The notes under the pieces were generated by a model that did not search any database, was not told where the DNA came from, and saw only the letters and a list, made by a program, of their open reading frames with translations. From positions 1 to 7,776 of the forward strand of contig JAKSBM010000454.1 of the NCBI GenBank assembly GCA_022361135.1: a DNA stretch of 7,776 nucleotides, given 5' to 3'. The DNA comes from Desulfobacterales bacterium. Its GTDB lineage: Bacteria; Desulfobacterota; Desulfobacteria; Desulfobacterales; Desulfobacteraceae. This document shows positions 1 through 6,604 of the stretch, piece by piece. Every line of letters starts with the position of its first letter. The first letter of the stretch is position 1. A program made the position numbers and the translations under genes.

Positions 1-1139
1 ATGGCTTCGGCAAAGGGACGGTTCCGATACCCATAGAGGGTGGTTTCAAACCCATTGGGATATCCGGCATCGGCCAGAAGCTGCTTGGCCAGGGCGGGGT
101 TGTATTCATACTGCTTCAGTTCCTGCTCACAGCCAAACTGGGAGGGGAAACAGGCGGAATAGACAGCCCGGGACTGGCCGCCCACCAGATTCTTGGCAAT
201 GGCATTCCGGTTGATGGCATGGTTCACGGCCTGGCGAACCCGGACATCGGCAAAGGGATTTTCCATGCCGTGTTCCTTGCCGGAACGGTTGGCGGCATCA
301 AACTGAATATAACCGATGCGCATGGTTTCCGCCGGGGTCACGGTGAGGCTGGGAACCCGGGCCAGCTTGGCGGCCTGGTCCGGGGGAACCAGGTATATCC
401 AATCCAGGGCACCGGTCATGAGCTCGGCCATCTGGGTATTGATTTCGGGCAGGGTTCTCCAGACAATTTTACCAATGCTGGGCTGTCCCTTGGGGCTGTC
501 CTTGAAATAGTCCTCATTTTTAACCATGACAATTTTTTTGCCCGGAACCACTTCCTGGATTTTGTAGGGACCGGTACCGATGGGATGGACACCAAAACCG
601 TCCACGCCCACCTTGGCATAATACGCCTTGGGATAGATGGGATTGGCCCCGGACAGGAATTCAATGGCCGCAGGGAAGGGCTTTTTCAACTTGATGACCA
701 CGGAAAAATCCCCGGTCTTGACCACGGTGTCAATCCAGGAGGCATAGCGCTGGGCCTTGACCTTATTGGCCGGATCCGCAGCGAAATTCAATGTGGCCAC
801 CACATCGTCGGCCGTAAGATCAGCACCATTGTGAAACTTCACCCCCTGGCGGATTTCCAGGGCCAACTCCGTGGTGGAATTCCATTTAAAGGACTTGGCC
901 AGCAACCCCTTGTATTCGTAGGTCACCGGATCCCGGTAGATGAGGTTGTCAAAGATGTGACGGGAAACCACCATGCCTTCCCGGGCCGTATTAAAATACC
1001 GGTCCAGGCTTTCCAACTCTTTACTGAAGGCAATGTTCAGGGTGTCGTCTTTCTTCCCGGCAACGGCCGGCACAGCCAGGGCTGCGGTCAGCATCAGGGC
1101 CGACAATACAAGGGCGAAAAAACGGGTTCTTGTCTTCAT
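1..1139 (-). CDS. ABC transporter periplasmic substrate-binding protein, family 5 (oligopeptide/dipeptide type), 3' end cut by window
   Basis: The first 379 residues are visible, and the C-terminal part (about a quarter to a third of a usual 500-540-residue protein) lies beyond the left edge. ATG at 1139 is preceded by GGAGGA at a good distance. Residues 1-27 form a Sec signal peptide: basic MKTRTR, a hydrophobic core, and a likely cut after AVPAVA. No lipobox is seen, so it should be a soluble periplasmic protein. Family hallmarks are the stretch around RQGVKFHNG (97-105) followed by LTADDVV, GTGPY at 188-192, and PFADVRVRQAVNHAINR near 305-321. By family knowledge, such proteins bind peptides, opines, nickel chelates or similar ligands and deliver them to an ABC permease; the ligand cannot be read here. 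It is the last visible gene of the IclR-amidohydrolase-binding protein run, 77 bp after the amidohydrolase. Permease genes are expected further left. Long ORFs on the opposite strand are shadows. Confidence 0.93.
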   Translation of the reverse strand, partial: MKTRTRFFALVLSALMLTAALAVPAVAGKKDDTLNIAFSKELESLDRYFNTAREGMVVSRHIFDNLIYRDPVTYEYKGLLAKSFKWNSTTELALEIRQGVKFHNGADLTADDVVATLNFAADPANKVKAQRYASWIDTVVKTGDFSVVIKLKKPFPAAIEFLSGANPIYPKAYYAKVGVDGFGVHPIGTGPYKIQEVVPGKKIVMVKNEDYFKDSPKGQPSIGKIVWRTLPEINTQMAELMTGALDWIYLVPPDQAAKLARVPSLTVTPAETMRIGYIQFDAANRSGKEHGMENPFADVRVRQAVNHAINRNAIAKNLVGGQSRAVYSACFPSQFGCEQELKQYEYNPALAKQLLADAGYPNGFETTLYGYRNRPFAEA

Positions 1140-1190
1140 GGGCTCCTCCAAAGGTGAAAATATTAATACAGCATCTACACAACTATTCTT

Positions 1191-1210
1191 CTGCCCCTGT
1201 CCCGGGGCAG
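1191..1210 (-). other. Intercistronic hairpin between amidohydrolase and binding-protein genes
   Basis: A perfect 7-bp inverted repeat (CTGCCCC / GGGGCAG, 6-nt loop) begins 7 nt after the TGA of the amidohydrolase gene. The minus-strand sequence that follows has no T-run, so it is a poor intrinsic terminator. It could stabilise the 3' end of the upstream message or separate expression of the abundant binding protein from the enzyme. The function is inference. Confidence 0.45.
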
Positions 1211-1216
1211 TTCAAT

Positions 1217-2377
1217 TCAGGCATAAAAATCCGTTATCGCTTGGAACAAAACCGCCACCCCGGTTTCCAGGGCCTGGGGATGGACGGCAAAATAGGGGGA
1301 ATGGAGGGGATGGGTGATTCCCTCCGACGCCCGGGCGCAGCCCATGCGCATCATGGCGGCCGGGCATTTCTGGGCATAGAAATAAAAATCGTCCGATCCC
1401 ATGATAAAGGGAAGAACATGGACCTTGTCACGGCCCAGCACTTTTTCAGCAGACCGTTTCAAACCGGCGCAGGCAGCTTCATCATTGATGCCCATGGGCG
1501 CACCGGAACGGATGGAAAGCTCGGCTTTCACATCGAATTGTACCCCCAGCCCCTCTGCCAGGCGGTGCATTTCCCGGAAAATGGTCTCCCTCACCCCTTC
1601 ATCGTGGGTGCGGATACTGCCCTGGATCACGGCGGTTTCCGGAATGACATTCCCGGCATCCCCGGCATGGAACCGGCCCACGGAAATGACGGCGGAATGG
1701 ACCGGGGGCACATGGCGGGGGATGATGCCGTCCACCTGTCCCACAAAGGCCGCCCCCACGGTGATGGGGTTGATCCCCATGTGGGGCCGGGCTCCATGGG
1801 AGCCCTTGCCCGTAATCTTTAATTCAAAGGGATCGGAGGCGGCATGGCCCACCCGGGTGAAAACACCCACCTCCCCGGCCTCAAAATTGGGATCCATGTG
1901 GCCGGCCAAGAGGCGGTCCACCCGGGGATTTTCCAAAACCCCCCGTTCAATCATCTCCTTGGCCCCACCCAGTCGCTCCTCGCAGGGCTGGAAGATGAAC
2001 TTGATCCCCCCGGCCATGTCGTCCAGCAGGCCGGATTCCACCACCCGCCGGGCCAGGCCCAGGGCAATGGCGGTATTGGCATCGTGGCCGCAGGCATGCA
2101 TGACACCGGAATTCAGACTCCGGTATTCCACCGGAGCCAATTCTTCCAGGGGAAGGGCATCGATGTCCGCCCGGAAGGCCAGAACCCTGCCCTCTTCCCT
2201 GCCGGCGAAATAGGCGGTGCAGCCGGTAAAATCTTCAAATGTGGTCACCTGCGCCCCCAGGGACTCCAGCTCCCGGACAATGGCGGCCGTGGTTTGCTTT
2301 TCATGTCCGGAAAGCTCGGGGCGACGATGAAAATTTTCATAAAGTTCGTGGATCCGATTGATGATATTCTGTTCCAT
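1217..2377 (-). CDS. M20 family (M20D-type) metal-dependent amidohydrolase / N-acyl amino acid hydrolase
   Basis: This 386-residue protein matches the normal length of hippurate hydrolase / N-acyl-L-amino-acid amidohydrolase relatives, which cleave an amide bond between an acyl group and an amino acid using two metal ions in the cytoplasm. Visible motifs: RADIDALP (69-76); HACGHD (94-99), giving metal ligands C96 and H98; QPCEE (130-134), with the catalytic and ligand glutamates (QPAEE is commoner); AGH at 158-160 (H160); KGSHGARPH (191-199) in the lid/dimerisation domain; GSDDF (327-331); and LHSPYF (358-363) with H359 as the last ligand. I start it at ATG 2377, which has a weak TGGA 5 nt upstream; a GTG at 2386 adds three residues but lacks a ribosome site. 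It lies 27 bp after the IclR gene and upstream of a binding protein, which suggests hydrolysis of an imported N-acylated or peptide-like compound. The substrate is not determinable: hippurate, acyl amino acid, aminobenzoyl-glutamate or indoleacetyl conjugates all fit the family. Confidence 0.93.
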   Translation of the reverse strand: MEQNIINRIHELYENFHRRPELSGHEKQTTAAIVRELESLGAQVTTFEDFTGCTAYFAGREEGRVLAFRADIDALPLEELAPVEYRSLNSGVMHACGHDANTAIALGLARRVVESGLLDDMAGGIKFIFQPCEERLGGAKEMIERGVLENPRVDRLLAGHMDPNFEAGEVGVFTRVGHAASDPFELKITGKGSHGARPHMGINPITVGAAFVGQVDGIIPRHVPPVHSAVISVGRFHAGDAGNVIPETAVIQGSIRTHDEGVRETIFREMHRLAEGLGVQFDVKAELSIRSGAPMGINDEAACAGLKRSAEKVLGRDKVHVLPFIMGSDDFYFYAQKCPAAMMRMGCARASEGITHPLHSPYFAVHPQALETGVAVLFQAITDFYA

Positions 2378-2404
2378 ATTTTCCACTATTGCTTAATTAT
2401 AAAA

Positions 2405-3190
2405 TCAGGCGGGCACCGGCCCCACGGCAGCGATCTCCGATAAAATGACCTTTGCAATTTCACGGCATCGCTCATCCCCCATGCGGGCTGTGATCCCGGC
2501 CACGGAGATGGCAGCCACCACCTTGCCCTCCACATTGAAAATGGGCGCCCCCACCCCGACGGAATCCGGGGTGACCTTATGGACGGAATGGGAATAATTC
2601 CGCCGCCGGGTCCGTTCAATCCAGGACCGCACCTCTTCCAATTCAATGTTGTAATATTTTTTATACCGGGGGGCGTTGACCTCCAGGATTTTTTCCCGGA
2701 CGTCTTCCGGCAAAAAGGAAAGCAGGACCTGACCGCCGGCTCCCACCCCGATAACACGGCGCTCCCCCACCTCAAACCCCAGGACCTGGACACGGCTTCC
2801 CCCCAGAACCCGCTCGATGCAAACCCCGTCATATCCCGAACGGATCAACAGATAGGAGGCATCCCCGGTTTGTTCGCTGATGCGCTTCAGGGTGGTGTAA
2901 TACCGATCCCGGATGGAGAATTGCTGGGTGGCCGCCCCCAAAGAATAAAGGGCTGTGCCCAAATGATAGAGTTTGGTCTCCACGTCAAAGGCCAGAAACT
3001 CCTCTTCCAACAACACATTTAAAATCCGATGGACCGTGGGGGGAGGTAAATCCACATCCCGGGCCACCTGGGCCAGACGGGCCCCCTGGGCATTGAGACG
3101 GGATACGGCTTTGATGATGGCAATGGTTCGGCGGATACTCTGGGCCCCGCCCTGGGGCTTGGCAACCTGCCGACGGCCTCGCATTTCCAT
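2405..3190 (-). CDS. IclR family transcriptional regulator
   Basis: This 261-residue protein has the standard IclR layout. A winged helix-turn-helix spans residues ~16-80 (QSIRRTIAIIKAVS, then LAQVARDVDLPPPTVHRILNVLLEEEFL as the recognition region). An effector-binding GAF-like domain spans ~90-258, including GVGAGGQVLLSFLP and the C-terminal VGVGAPIFNVEGKVVAAISVAG. The frame stays open to an ATG at 3244, but I prefer ATG 3190: it has AGGA 6 nt upstream, the 3244 codon has none, and the extra 18 residues (including two Cys) look non-family. It is first in an apparent minus-strand operon with the amidohydrolase and the binding protein, so it probably controls them and itself. A palindrome resembling the IclR consensus lies 55-79 bp upstream of this ATG (3245-3269). 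Effector unknown; IclR proteins can activate or repress. Confidence 0.93.
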   Translation of the reverse strand: MEMRGRRQVAKPQGGAQSIRRTIAIIKAVSRLNAQGARLAQVARDVDLPPPTVHRILNVLLEEEFLAFDVETKLYHLGTALYSLGAATQQFSIRDRYYTTLKRISEQTGDASYLLIRSGYDGVCIERVLGGSRVQVLGFEVGERRVIGVGAGGQVLLSFLPEDVREKILEVNAPRYKKYYNIELEEVRSWIERTRRRNYSHSVHKVTPDSVGVGAPIFNVEGKVVAAISVAGITARMGDERCREIAKVILSEIAAVGPVPA

Positions 3191-3244
3191 AATTTTTCCT
3201 TTTTTATGTCCGGCCCTGCACGTAAAGACGATTTTTCGTTCCAT

Positions 3245-3269
3245 ATTGTGGAATAATCAATTCCATAAT
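3245..3269. promoter_or_regulatory. Candidate IclR-family operator
   Basis: A 25-bp imperfect palindrome has a perfect core TGGAAT-AATCA-ATTCCA (3249-3265) and arms that match at 9 of 10 positions. The half sites TGGAA / TTCCA are those of the E. coli IclR box (TGGAAATNATTTCCA from memory), with a slightly wider spacer. It lies 55 bp upstream of the preferred start of the local IclR gene. It is seen directly as a palindrome; binding is inferred. Confidence 0.55.
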
Positions 3270-3321
3270 ACAGAATATCCCATGACCTATCGGGAACTTA
3301 AGGGGGTGTCAAGCGCTTTTT

Positions 3322-3339
3322 TAATCAGAAATATGATTA
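3322..3339. promoter_or_regulatory. Second palindrome in the divergent control region
   Basis: A perfect 6-bp inverted repeat, TAATCA-N6-TGATTA, sits in AT-rich DNA between the IclR gene and the tRNA promoters. A minus-strand TTGACA (3312-3307) lies just downstream of it, a possible -35 for the IclR operon, but I see no good -10 at the right spacing (TAGGTC only). It could be an operator or just an AT-rich palindrome. Confidence 0.3.
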
Positions 3340-3404
3340 GGTGGCTAATTTTTCTTTATGCTTCAGATATTTAGATTTTTTTAAAAGTTTTTTCAAAAAA
3401 ACTG

Positions 3405-3433
3405 TTGACAGGAAACGCAAAACTCTCTATTTT
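3405..3433 (+). promoter_or_regulatory. Upstream sigma70-like promoter (P1) toward the tRNA pair
   Basis: A perfect TTGACA -35 (3405-3410), a 17-bp spacer and TATTTT as -10 (3428-3433). Directly upstream are A/T tracts (about 3376-3401) that resemble an UP element, typical of strong stable-RNA promoters. Predicted start near 3440, about 90 nt before the tRNA-Asp. Confidence 0.55.
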
Positions 3434-3466
3434 TGCTCTCGTTTTTGGGGGTCACACAAAAAACAC

Positions 3467-3494
3467 TTCACATTTTTTGCTCCACCGATATAAT
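3467..3494 (+). promoter_or_regulatory. Proximal sigma70-like promoter (P2) of the tRNA pair
   Basis: TTCACA (5 of 6 matches to -35, 3467-3472), a 16-bp spacer and a perfect TATAAT (3489-3494). The predicted start near 3501 is about 30 nt upstream of tRNA-Asp. A 5-bp inverted repeat, CCACC / GGTGG (3482-3486 and 3495-3499), brackets the -10 box. Confidence 0.65.
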
Positions 3495-3529
3495 GGTGGT
3501 TGTGATCTTTAAAAAATCCAAGGTTGACT

Positions 3530-3606
3530 GGGGGTGTAGTTCAGTTGGTTAGAACGCTAGCCTGTCACGCTAGAGGCCGCGAGTTCGAGTCTCGTCACTC
3601 CCGCCA
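3530..3606 (+). tRNA. tRNA-Asp (anticodon GUC)
   Basis: A 77-nt cloverleaf with encoded CCA. The acceptor GGGGGTG (3530-3536) pairs with CACTCCC (3596-3602) with one G-T pair, and the discriminator is G3603. The D arm is GTTC/GAAC. The anticodon stem CTAGC/GCTAG is perfect around the loop CTGTCAC, with GTC at 3564-3566. The T arm is GCGAG/CTCGT with loop TTCGAGT. All features match bacterial tRNA-Asp, which decodes GAC/GAU. It is cotranscribed with tRNA-Glu, 21 nt downstream. Confidence 0.97.
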
Positions 3607-3627
3607 CAACCTGGATGCAAAGTATGC

Positions 3628-3705
3628 GTCCCCATCGTCTAGCCCGGTCCAGGACACCGGCCTTTCACGCCGGCGACAGGGGTTCGAATCCCCTTGGGGA
3701 CGCCA
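3628..3705 (+). tRNA. tRNA-Glu (anticodon UUC)
   Basis: A 78-nt cloverleaf with encoded CCA. The acceptor GTCCCCA (3628-3634) pairs with TGGGGAC (3695-3701), and the discriminator is G3702. The anticodon stem CCGGC/GCCGG holds the loop CTTTCAC, with TTC at 3664-3666. The T loop is TTCGAAT between AGGGG and CCCCT. The D loop is two bases longer than in E. coli tRNA-Glu, which is within the normal range. It may serve tetrapyrrole synthesis as well as translation if the host uses the C5 pathway; that is general knowledge, not seen here. Confidence 0.97.
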
Positions 3706-3714
3706 CTACTTTGA

Positions 3715-3751
3715 AAAAAGCCCGCACATCGGAAGATGGAGCGGGCTTTTT
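3715..3751 (+). terminator. Intrinsic terminator of the tRNA-Asp/Glu transcript
   Basis: The stem AAAAAGCCCGC / GCGGGCTTTTT (outer arms 3715-3725 and 3741-3751) ends in a T5 tract, followed by CATTTT. Inside is a second small stem, CATC-GGAA-GATG. It lies 9 nt after the CCA of tRNA-Glu. The A tract on the other side makes it potentially bidirectional. Confidence 0.9.
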
Positions 3752-3961
3752 CATTTTCTGCCCCCTTAACCCCAGTTCCAAATCCATGCATTTCCAATCA
3801 GACCATGCCAAATCCTTATTAATTAACGATGAAATAACGGCCCGGCTCAAAGCATTTCCGCATGCCCCATCACCCGGATTGTTTTCCCGGCTGCCCGAGT
3901 CCCCTCTTCCATTATTTTGCCGTGAATCCTGTAAGATTCACCTCCAACTCCGATGCCCGAT
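3752..3961. other. Convergent intergenic gap, no gene seen
   Basis: This is the part of the 3706-4081 gene-free stretch that lies between the two terminators. Frames that stay open here lack ribosome sites and recognisable protein. The only structure I note is a perfect inverted repeat, GTGAATC-N6-GATTCAC, at 3922-3941. I saw no tRNA remnant or mobile-element end. Confidence 0.6.
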
Positions 3962-3996
3962 AAAAAAGCCCGCACATCATCCGATGGCAGGCTTTT
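3962..3996 (-). terminator. Intrinsic terminator of the threonine-aldolase-like gene
   Basis: On the minus strand: AAAA, stem GCCTGC / GCGGGC (one T-G pair), inner stem CATC-GGAT-GATG, then a T6 tract. It lies about 85 nt after the aldolase stop codon. On the plus strand the equivalent stem has a C-A mismatch, so it works best leftward. It shares its first 17 plus-strand bases with the tRNA terminator at 3715. Confidence 0.8.
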
Positions 3997-4081
3997 CTCC
4001 CATGATTTATCCATACCCCTTGGGGAACCTGGAAACGACCAGACGCCCCAACAGATACAGCGCCTTTATGGCAGCGCTCCC

Positions 4082-5119
4082 TTAACGGACCCCGGCAATG
4101 GCTTTGTCATATGCATCCATGAAGGCATCCACGGCTTCAGGGGGCGTGGCCCAGGAGGCAACCAAGCGGATGGTGGAAGTCTCTTTGGTTTCCGGGGACC
4201 AGACATAGAAACCAAACTCCTTTTCCAATTCCCGGATCACCCGGTTCTCCAGGATGGGGAAAATCTGGTTTGTGGGGGAGTCAATTTTAAAGGTACAGCC
4301 TTTTTGGGCAAGGGCCGCAGCCAAACGCTGGGCCTGGACATTGCCATGGCGGGCCAGGTCAAAATAAAGCTGATCCTGGAACAGGGTCTCAAATTGAATC
4401 CCGAGGACCCGCCCTTTGGCCAGAAGGCCGCCCCGCTGTTTGATGAGGTATCGGAATTCATCCTTCACATCACACCGGTTAATGACCAGGGCTTCCCCCA
4501 GCAGGGCCCCAACCTTGGTGGCACCAATGAAAAAGGCATCGGTCAATTGGTACATATCAGCCAGGGTGAGGTCGGCTCCCTGGCAGGTCAAAGCCGCCCC
4601 CAGGCGTGCCCCATCCGCATAGAGAAAAAGCCGGTTGTCCCGGCAAAATTCAGACAGGGCCTTGAGTTCATCCCGGGAATAGACCGTGCCCAACTCCGTG
4701 GGCATGGAAATATATACCATGGCCGGTTTGACCATGTGCTCAAAATGGTGTTCTTCCAAGCAGGGCGCTATGATTTCCGGGGTGAGTTTTCCGTCGGGTG
4801 TTTCCAGGGCCAGTACCTTGTGGCCCGTTGCCTCCACCGCGCCGGTTTCGTGGGTGGCGATGTGACCGGTTGCCGGGGCAATACAGGCCTGGTGGGGCCG
4901 AAGAAAGGCGGAAATGGCAATGAGGTTGGTCTGGGTGCCCCCGGAGATGAAATGGATATCGGCATTGGGCCCATCCATGAGTCGTCGCAACCGATTCTGG
5001 GCATTGAGGCTGTGGGAATCCAGCCCGTATCCCTCTTCCTGGGTCAGATTATTCCGGGAGAGGGCATGGATGATTTCGGGGTGGGCACCTTCACTGTAGT
5101 CGTTTTTAAAGCTGAACAT
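4082..5119 (-). CDS. PLP-dependent low-specificity threonine aldolase-like lyase (beta-eliminating lyase family)
   Basis: This 345-residue cytoplasmic fold-type I PLP enzyme is the expected length. By family knowledge, threonine aldolases split L-threonine or allo-threonine into glycine and acetaldehyde and can run in reverse on other beta-hydroxy amino acids. Visible: the NDYSEGAHP start, GGTQTN (60-65, phosphate binding), GHIATHETGA (85-94, His stacking on the cofactor), YADGARLG (167-174, with D169 facing the pyridine nitrogen and the R172 region), FFIGATKVGALLGEA (196-210, K202 as the Schiff-base lysine), IKQRGGLLAKGR, and SPTNQIFPIL. ATG at 5119 has AAGGA 6 nt upstream. It appears to have its own promoter (5163-5190) and terminator (3962-3996), so it is monocistronic. 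The exact substrate is not certain: tryptophanase, alanine racemase-like and phenylserine aldolase relatives share the fold, although the sequence is closest to threonine aldolases. Confidence 0.92.
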   Translation of the reverse strand: MFSFKNDYSEGAHPEIIHALSRNNLTQEEGYGLDSHSLNAQNRLRRLMDGPNADIHFISGGTQTNLIAISAFLRPHQACIAPATGHIATHETGAVEATGHKVLALETPDGKLTPEIIAPCLEEHHFEHMVKPAMVYISMPTELGTVYSRDELKALSEFCRDNRLFLYADGARLGAALTCQGADLTLADMYQLTDAFFIGATKVGALLGEALVINRCDVKDEFRYLIKQRGGLLAKGRVLGIQFETLFQDQLYFDLARHGNVQAQRLAAALAQKGCTFKIDSPTNQIFPILENRVIRELEKEFGFYVWSPETKETSTIRLVASWATPPEAVDAFMDAYDKAIAGVR

Positions 5120-5162
5120 ATTCCGTCCTTATTTCCGTGGTTCCTTTGGGATTGAATATCAC

Positions 5163-5190
5163 AGTTTAGGGATTCAGGCCTGGCTGTCAA
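5163..5190 (-). promoter_or_regulatory. Candidate sigma70-like promoter of the aldolase gene
   Basis: On the minus strand there is a perfect TTGACA (5190-5185), a 16-bp spacer and TAAACT (5168-5163, 4 of 6 matches to TATAAT). The predicted start near 5156 gives a leader of about 37 nt. The -35 box lies in the loop of the inverted repeat at 5171-5206. Confidence 0.5.
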
Positions 5191-5206
5191 GGGCCAAGCC
5201 TGAATC
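5171..5206 (-). terminator. Hairpin after the flavodiiron gene, possible terminator
   Basis: A perfect 9-bp stem GATTCAGGC / GCCTGAATC, one C/A mismatch, then an inner TGGC/GCCA stem and an 8-nt loop. It lies 28 nt after the flavodiiron stop codon. The minus-strand sequence that follows (CCTAAACTGT) is not a T tract, so termination may be weak or the hairpin may mainly protect the 3' end. Confidence 0.4.
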
Positions 5207-5233
5207 GGAATGGTAAGGACGAAAAAGGGTGGA

Positions 5234-6430
5234 TCAGGGCATAAGCTTTTGAACGAAATCCCGGCCAAAGGCCCGGCATTGTTTTCGTCCGTCGGCATCG
5301 GGGTTCCAAAGCAGACGTAGGCCGTCGGGTTCCACAATGTCAAAGCCGGCGGCGGTGAGTTCCTTGATGATGATTTTATTGGATTCCCCGCTCCAGCCGT
5401 AGCAGCCAAAGGCAGCGGCTTTTTTCCTTTTAAACTTCAGCCCCTTGATCTCCTCCAGGATGCCGGCCACGGAAACCAGAATCCCCCGGTTGATGGTGGG
5501 AGACCCCACCAGGACCCCCTTGGATCTGAAAACTTCGGTGATCACATCATTCTTGTCGGACTTGGCCAGGTTGAACAGCTTGACCCGGGTGTGGGGATCG
5601 GCTTCCCGGATGCCTTCTGCAATTCGCTCGGCCATGACCCGGGTACCATTCCACATGGTGTCGTAAATCAGGGTAATCTGGTCCTCCTGGTAATCATCGG
5701 CCCATTCCATGTATTGCTCCACAATCTGGGCGGGATTGTCTCTCCAGACAATGCCGTGGCTGGTACAAATCATGTCCAGGGGCAGGTTCAGGGAAAGGAA
5801 TTCCTTGATCTTCTTGATAACCAGGGGGCTGAAGGGGGTGAGGATATTGGCATAATACTTGATGCATTCCCGGAACAATTCATCCGGATCCACCAAATCG
5901 TTGAACATATGCTCCGAAGCATAGTGCTGACCAAAGGCATCATTGGAAAAAAGCACATTGTCACCGGTGAGATAGGACATCATGGAATCTGGCCAATGGA
6001 GCATGGGGGCCTCCACAAAGACCAATTCCTTCTTTCCCAGGCTCAGGGTATCACCGGTTTTCACCACCTGGAAATTCCAATCCTTGTGATAGTGACCCTT
6101 CAAGGATTTCACCCCGTTCTTGGTGCAATAGATGGGCGTATCCGGAATGTGGGACATGAGCTCCGGCAGACCGCCGCTGTGGTCACATTCGCCATGGCTG
6201 GCAATGATATAATCGATTTTATTCAAATCGATCATTTCGGAGAGGTTGCGAACAAATTCCTTTCCAAAGGGGAGCCAGACCGTATCGATCAAGGCCACCT
6301 TTTCCTCCTGGATCAAATAGGAATTATAGCTGGACCCGCTGTGGGTGGAATACTCGTCTCCGTGGAATTTGCGCAGTTCCCAGTCAATCTTTCCCACCCA
6401 ATGAATATTGTTTTTCACCCGAAAGGCCAT
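5234..6430 (-). CDS. fprA: Flavodiiron protein (A-type flavoprotein, FprA/ROO type)
   Basis: This 398-residue, two-domain soluble enzyme reduces O2 to water and/or NO to N2O in anaerobes, fed by rubredoxin or a similar donor. The N-terminal metallo-beta-lactamase-like domain (~1-245) shows a complete diiron site: HGECDH gives H79, E81, D83 and H84; H145 is in MLHWPDSM; D164 is in SNDAFGQH; H225 is in CTSHGIVWR. The C-terminal flavodoxin-like domain (~250-398) starts [12 protein letters not shown], with the FMN phosphate loop, followed by [10 protein letters not shown] and AFGCYGWSG around the flavin ring. No fused rubredoxin or flavin-reductase domain is present (class A), and no rubredoxin gene is in the window. 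ATG 6430 has GGAGGA upstream. The gene is divergent from the FMN riboswitch-ribB unit, which fits shared flavin physiology. O2 versus NO preference cannot be told from sequence alone. Confidence 0.96.
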   Translation of the reverse strand: MAFRVKNNIHWVGKIDWELRKFHGDEYSTHSGSSYNSYLIQEEKVALIDTVWLPFGKEFVRNLSEMIDLNKIDYIIASHGECDHSGGLPELMSHIPDTPIYCTKNGVKSLKGHYHKDWNFQVVKTGDTLSLGKKELVFVEAPMLHWPDSMMSYLTGDNVLFSNDAFGQHYASEHMFNDLVDPDELFRECIKYYANILTPFSPLVIKKIKEFLSLNLPLDMICTSHGIVWRDNPAQIVEQYMEWADDYQEDQITLIYDTMWNGTRVMAERIAEGIREADPHTRVKLFNLAKSDKNDVITEVFRSKGVLVGSPTINRGILVSVAGILEEIKGLKFKRKKAAAFGCYGWSGESNKIIIKELTAAGFDIVEPDGLRLLWNPDADGRKQCRAFGRDFVQKLMP

Positions 6431-6604
6431 GGCGTTCCTCCAAAATATTTAGCATTGTCATTGAATTTGTCCCGGGAAAAACAAGGGAGCAATCCGTCAG
6501 GGAAATAAAATGAAAAATCAATGGAATAGGAAGAAATACGGCGGGGACATGGCTACAACTCTACCACGGATAAATGGGGACAACAACCAAAGGGAATTTC
6601 CAAA

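Noticed and set aside
219..1157. 312-codon plus-strand open frame
   Set aside because: It lies antisense to the binding-protein gene, which has a signal peptide, a ribosome site and family motifs. The protein is compositionally odd (rich in Gly, His and Gln) and matches nothing known to me.
3191..3244. N-terminal extension of the IclR protein to ATG 3244
   Set aside because: No ribosome site precedes 3244, the palindromic operator would touch the start codon, and the extra residues are not family-like; ATG 3190 has AGGA at 6 nt.
3690..4026. Possible integration-type direct repeat: CCCCTTGGGGA at the tRNA-Glu 3' end (3690-3700) and again at 4016-4026
   Set aside because: It is only 11 bases, largely self-palindromic, the copies are just 326 bp apart, and no integrase or foreign gene lies between them.
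3524..4085. Plus-strand open frames through the tRNA genes
   Set aside because: They translate the tRNA-Asp and tRNA-Glu sequences and the terminator; this is the familiar false ORF over tRNA genes.
3953..5155. 400-codon plus-strand open frame
   Set aside because: It is antisense to the aldolase gene, which has full PLP-enzyme motifs. The frame also crosses the terminator region and lacks a ribosome site.
5591..6508. 305-codon plus-strand open frame
   Set aside because: It is a shadow of the flavodiiron gene, with no recognisable domain.
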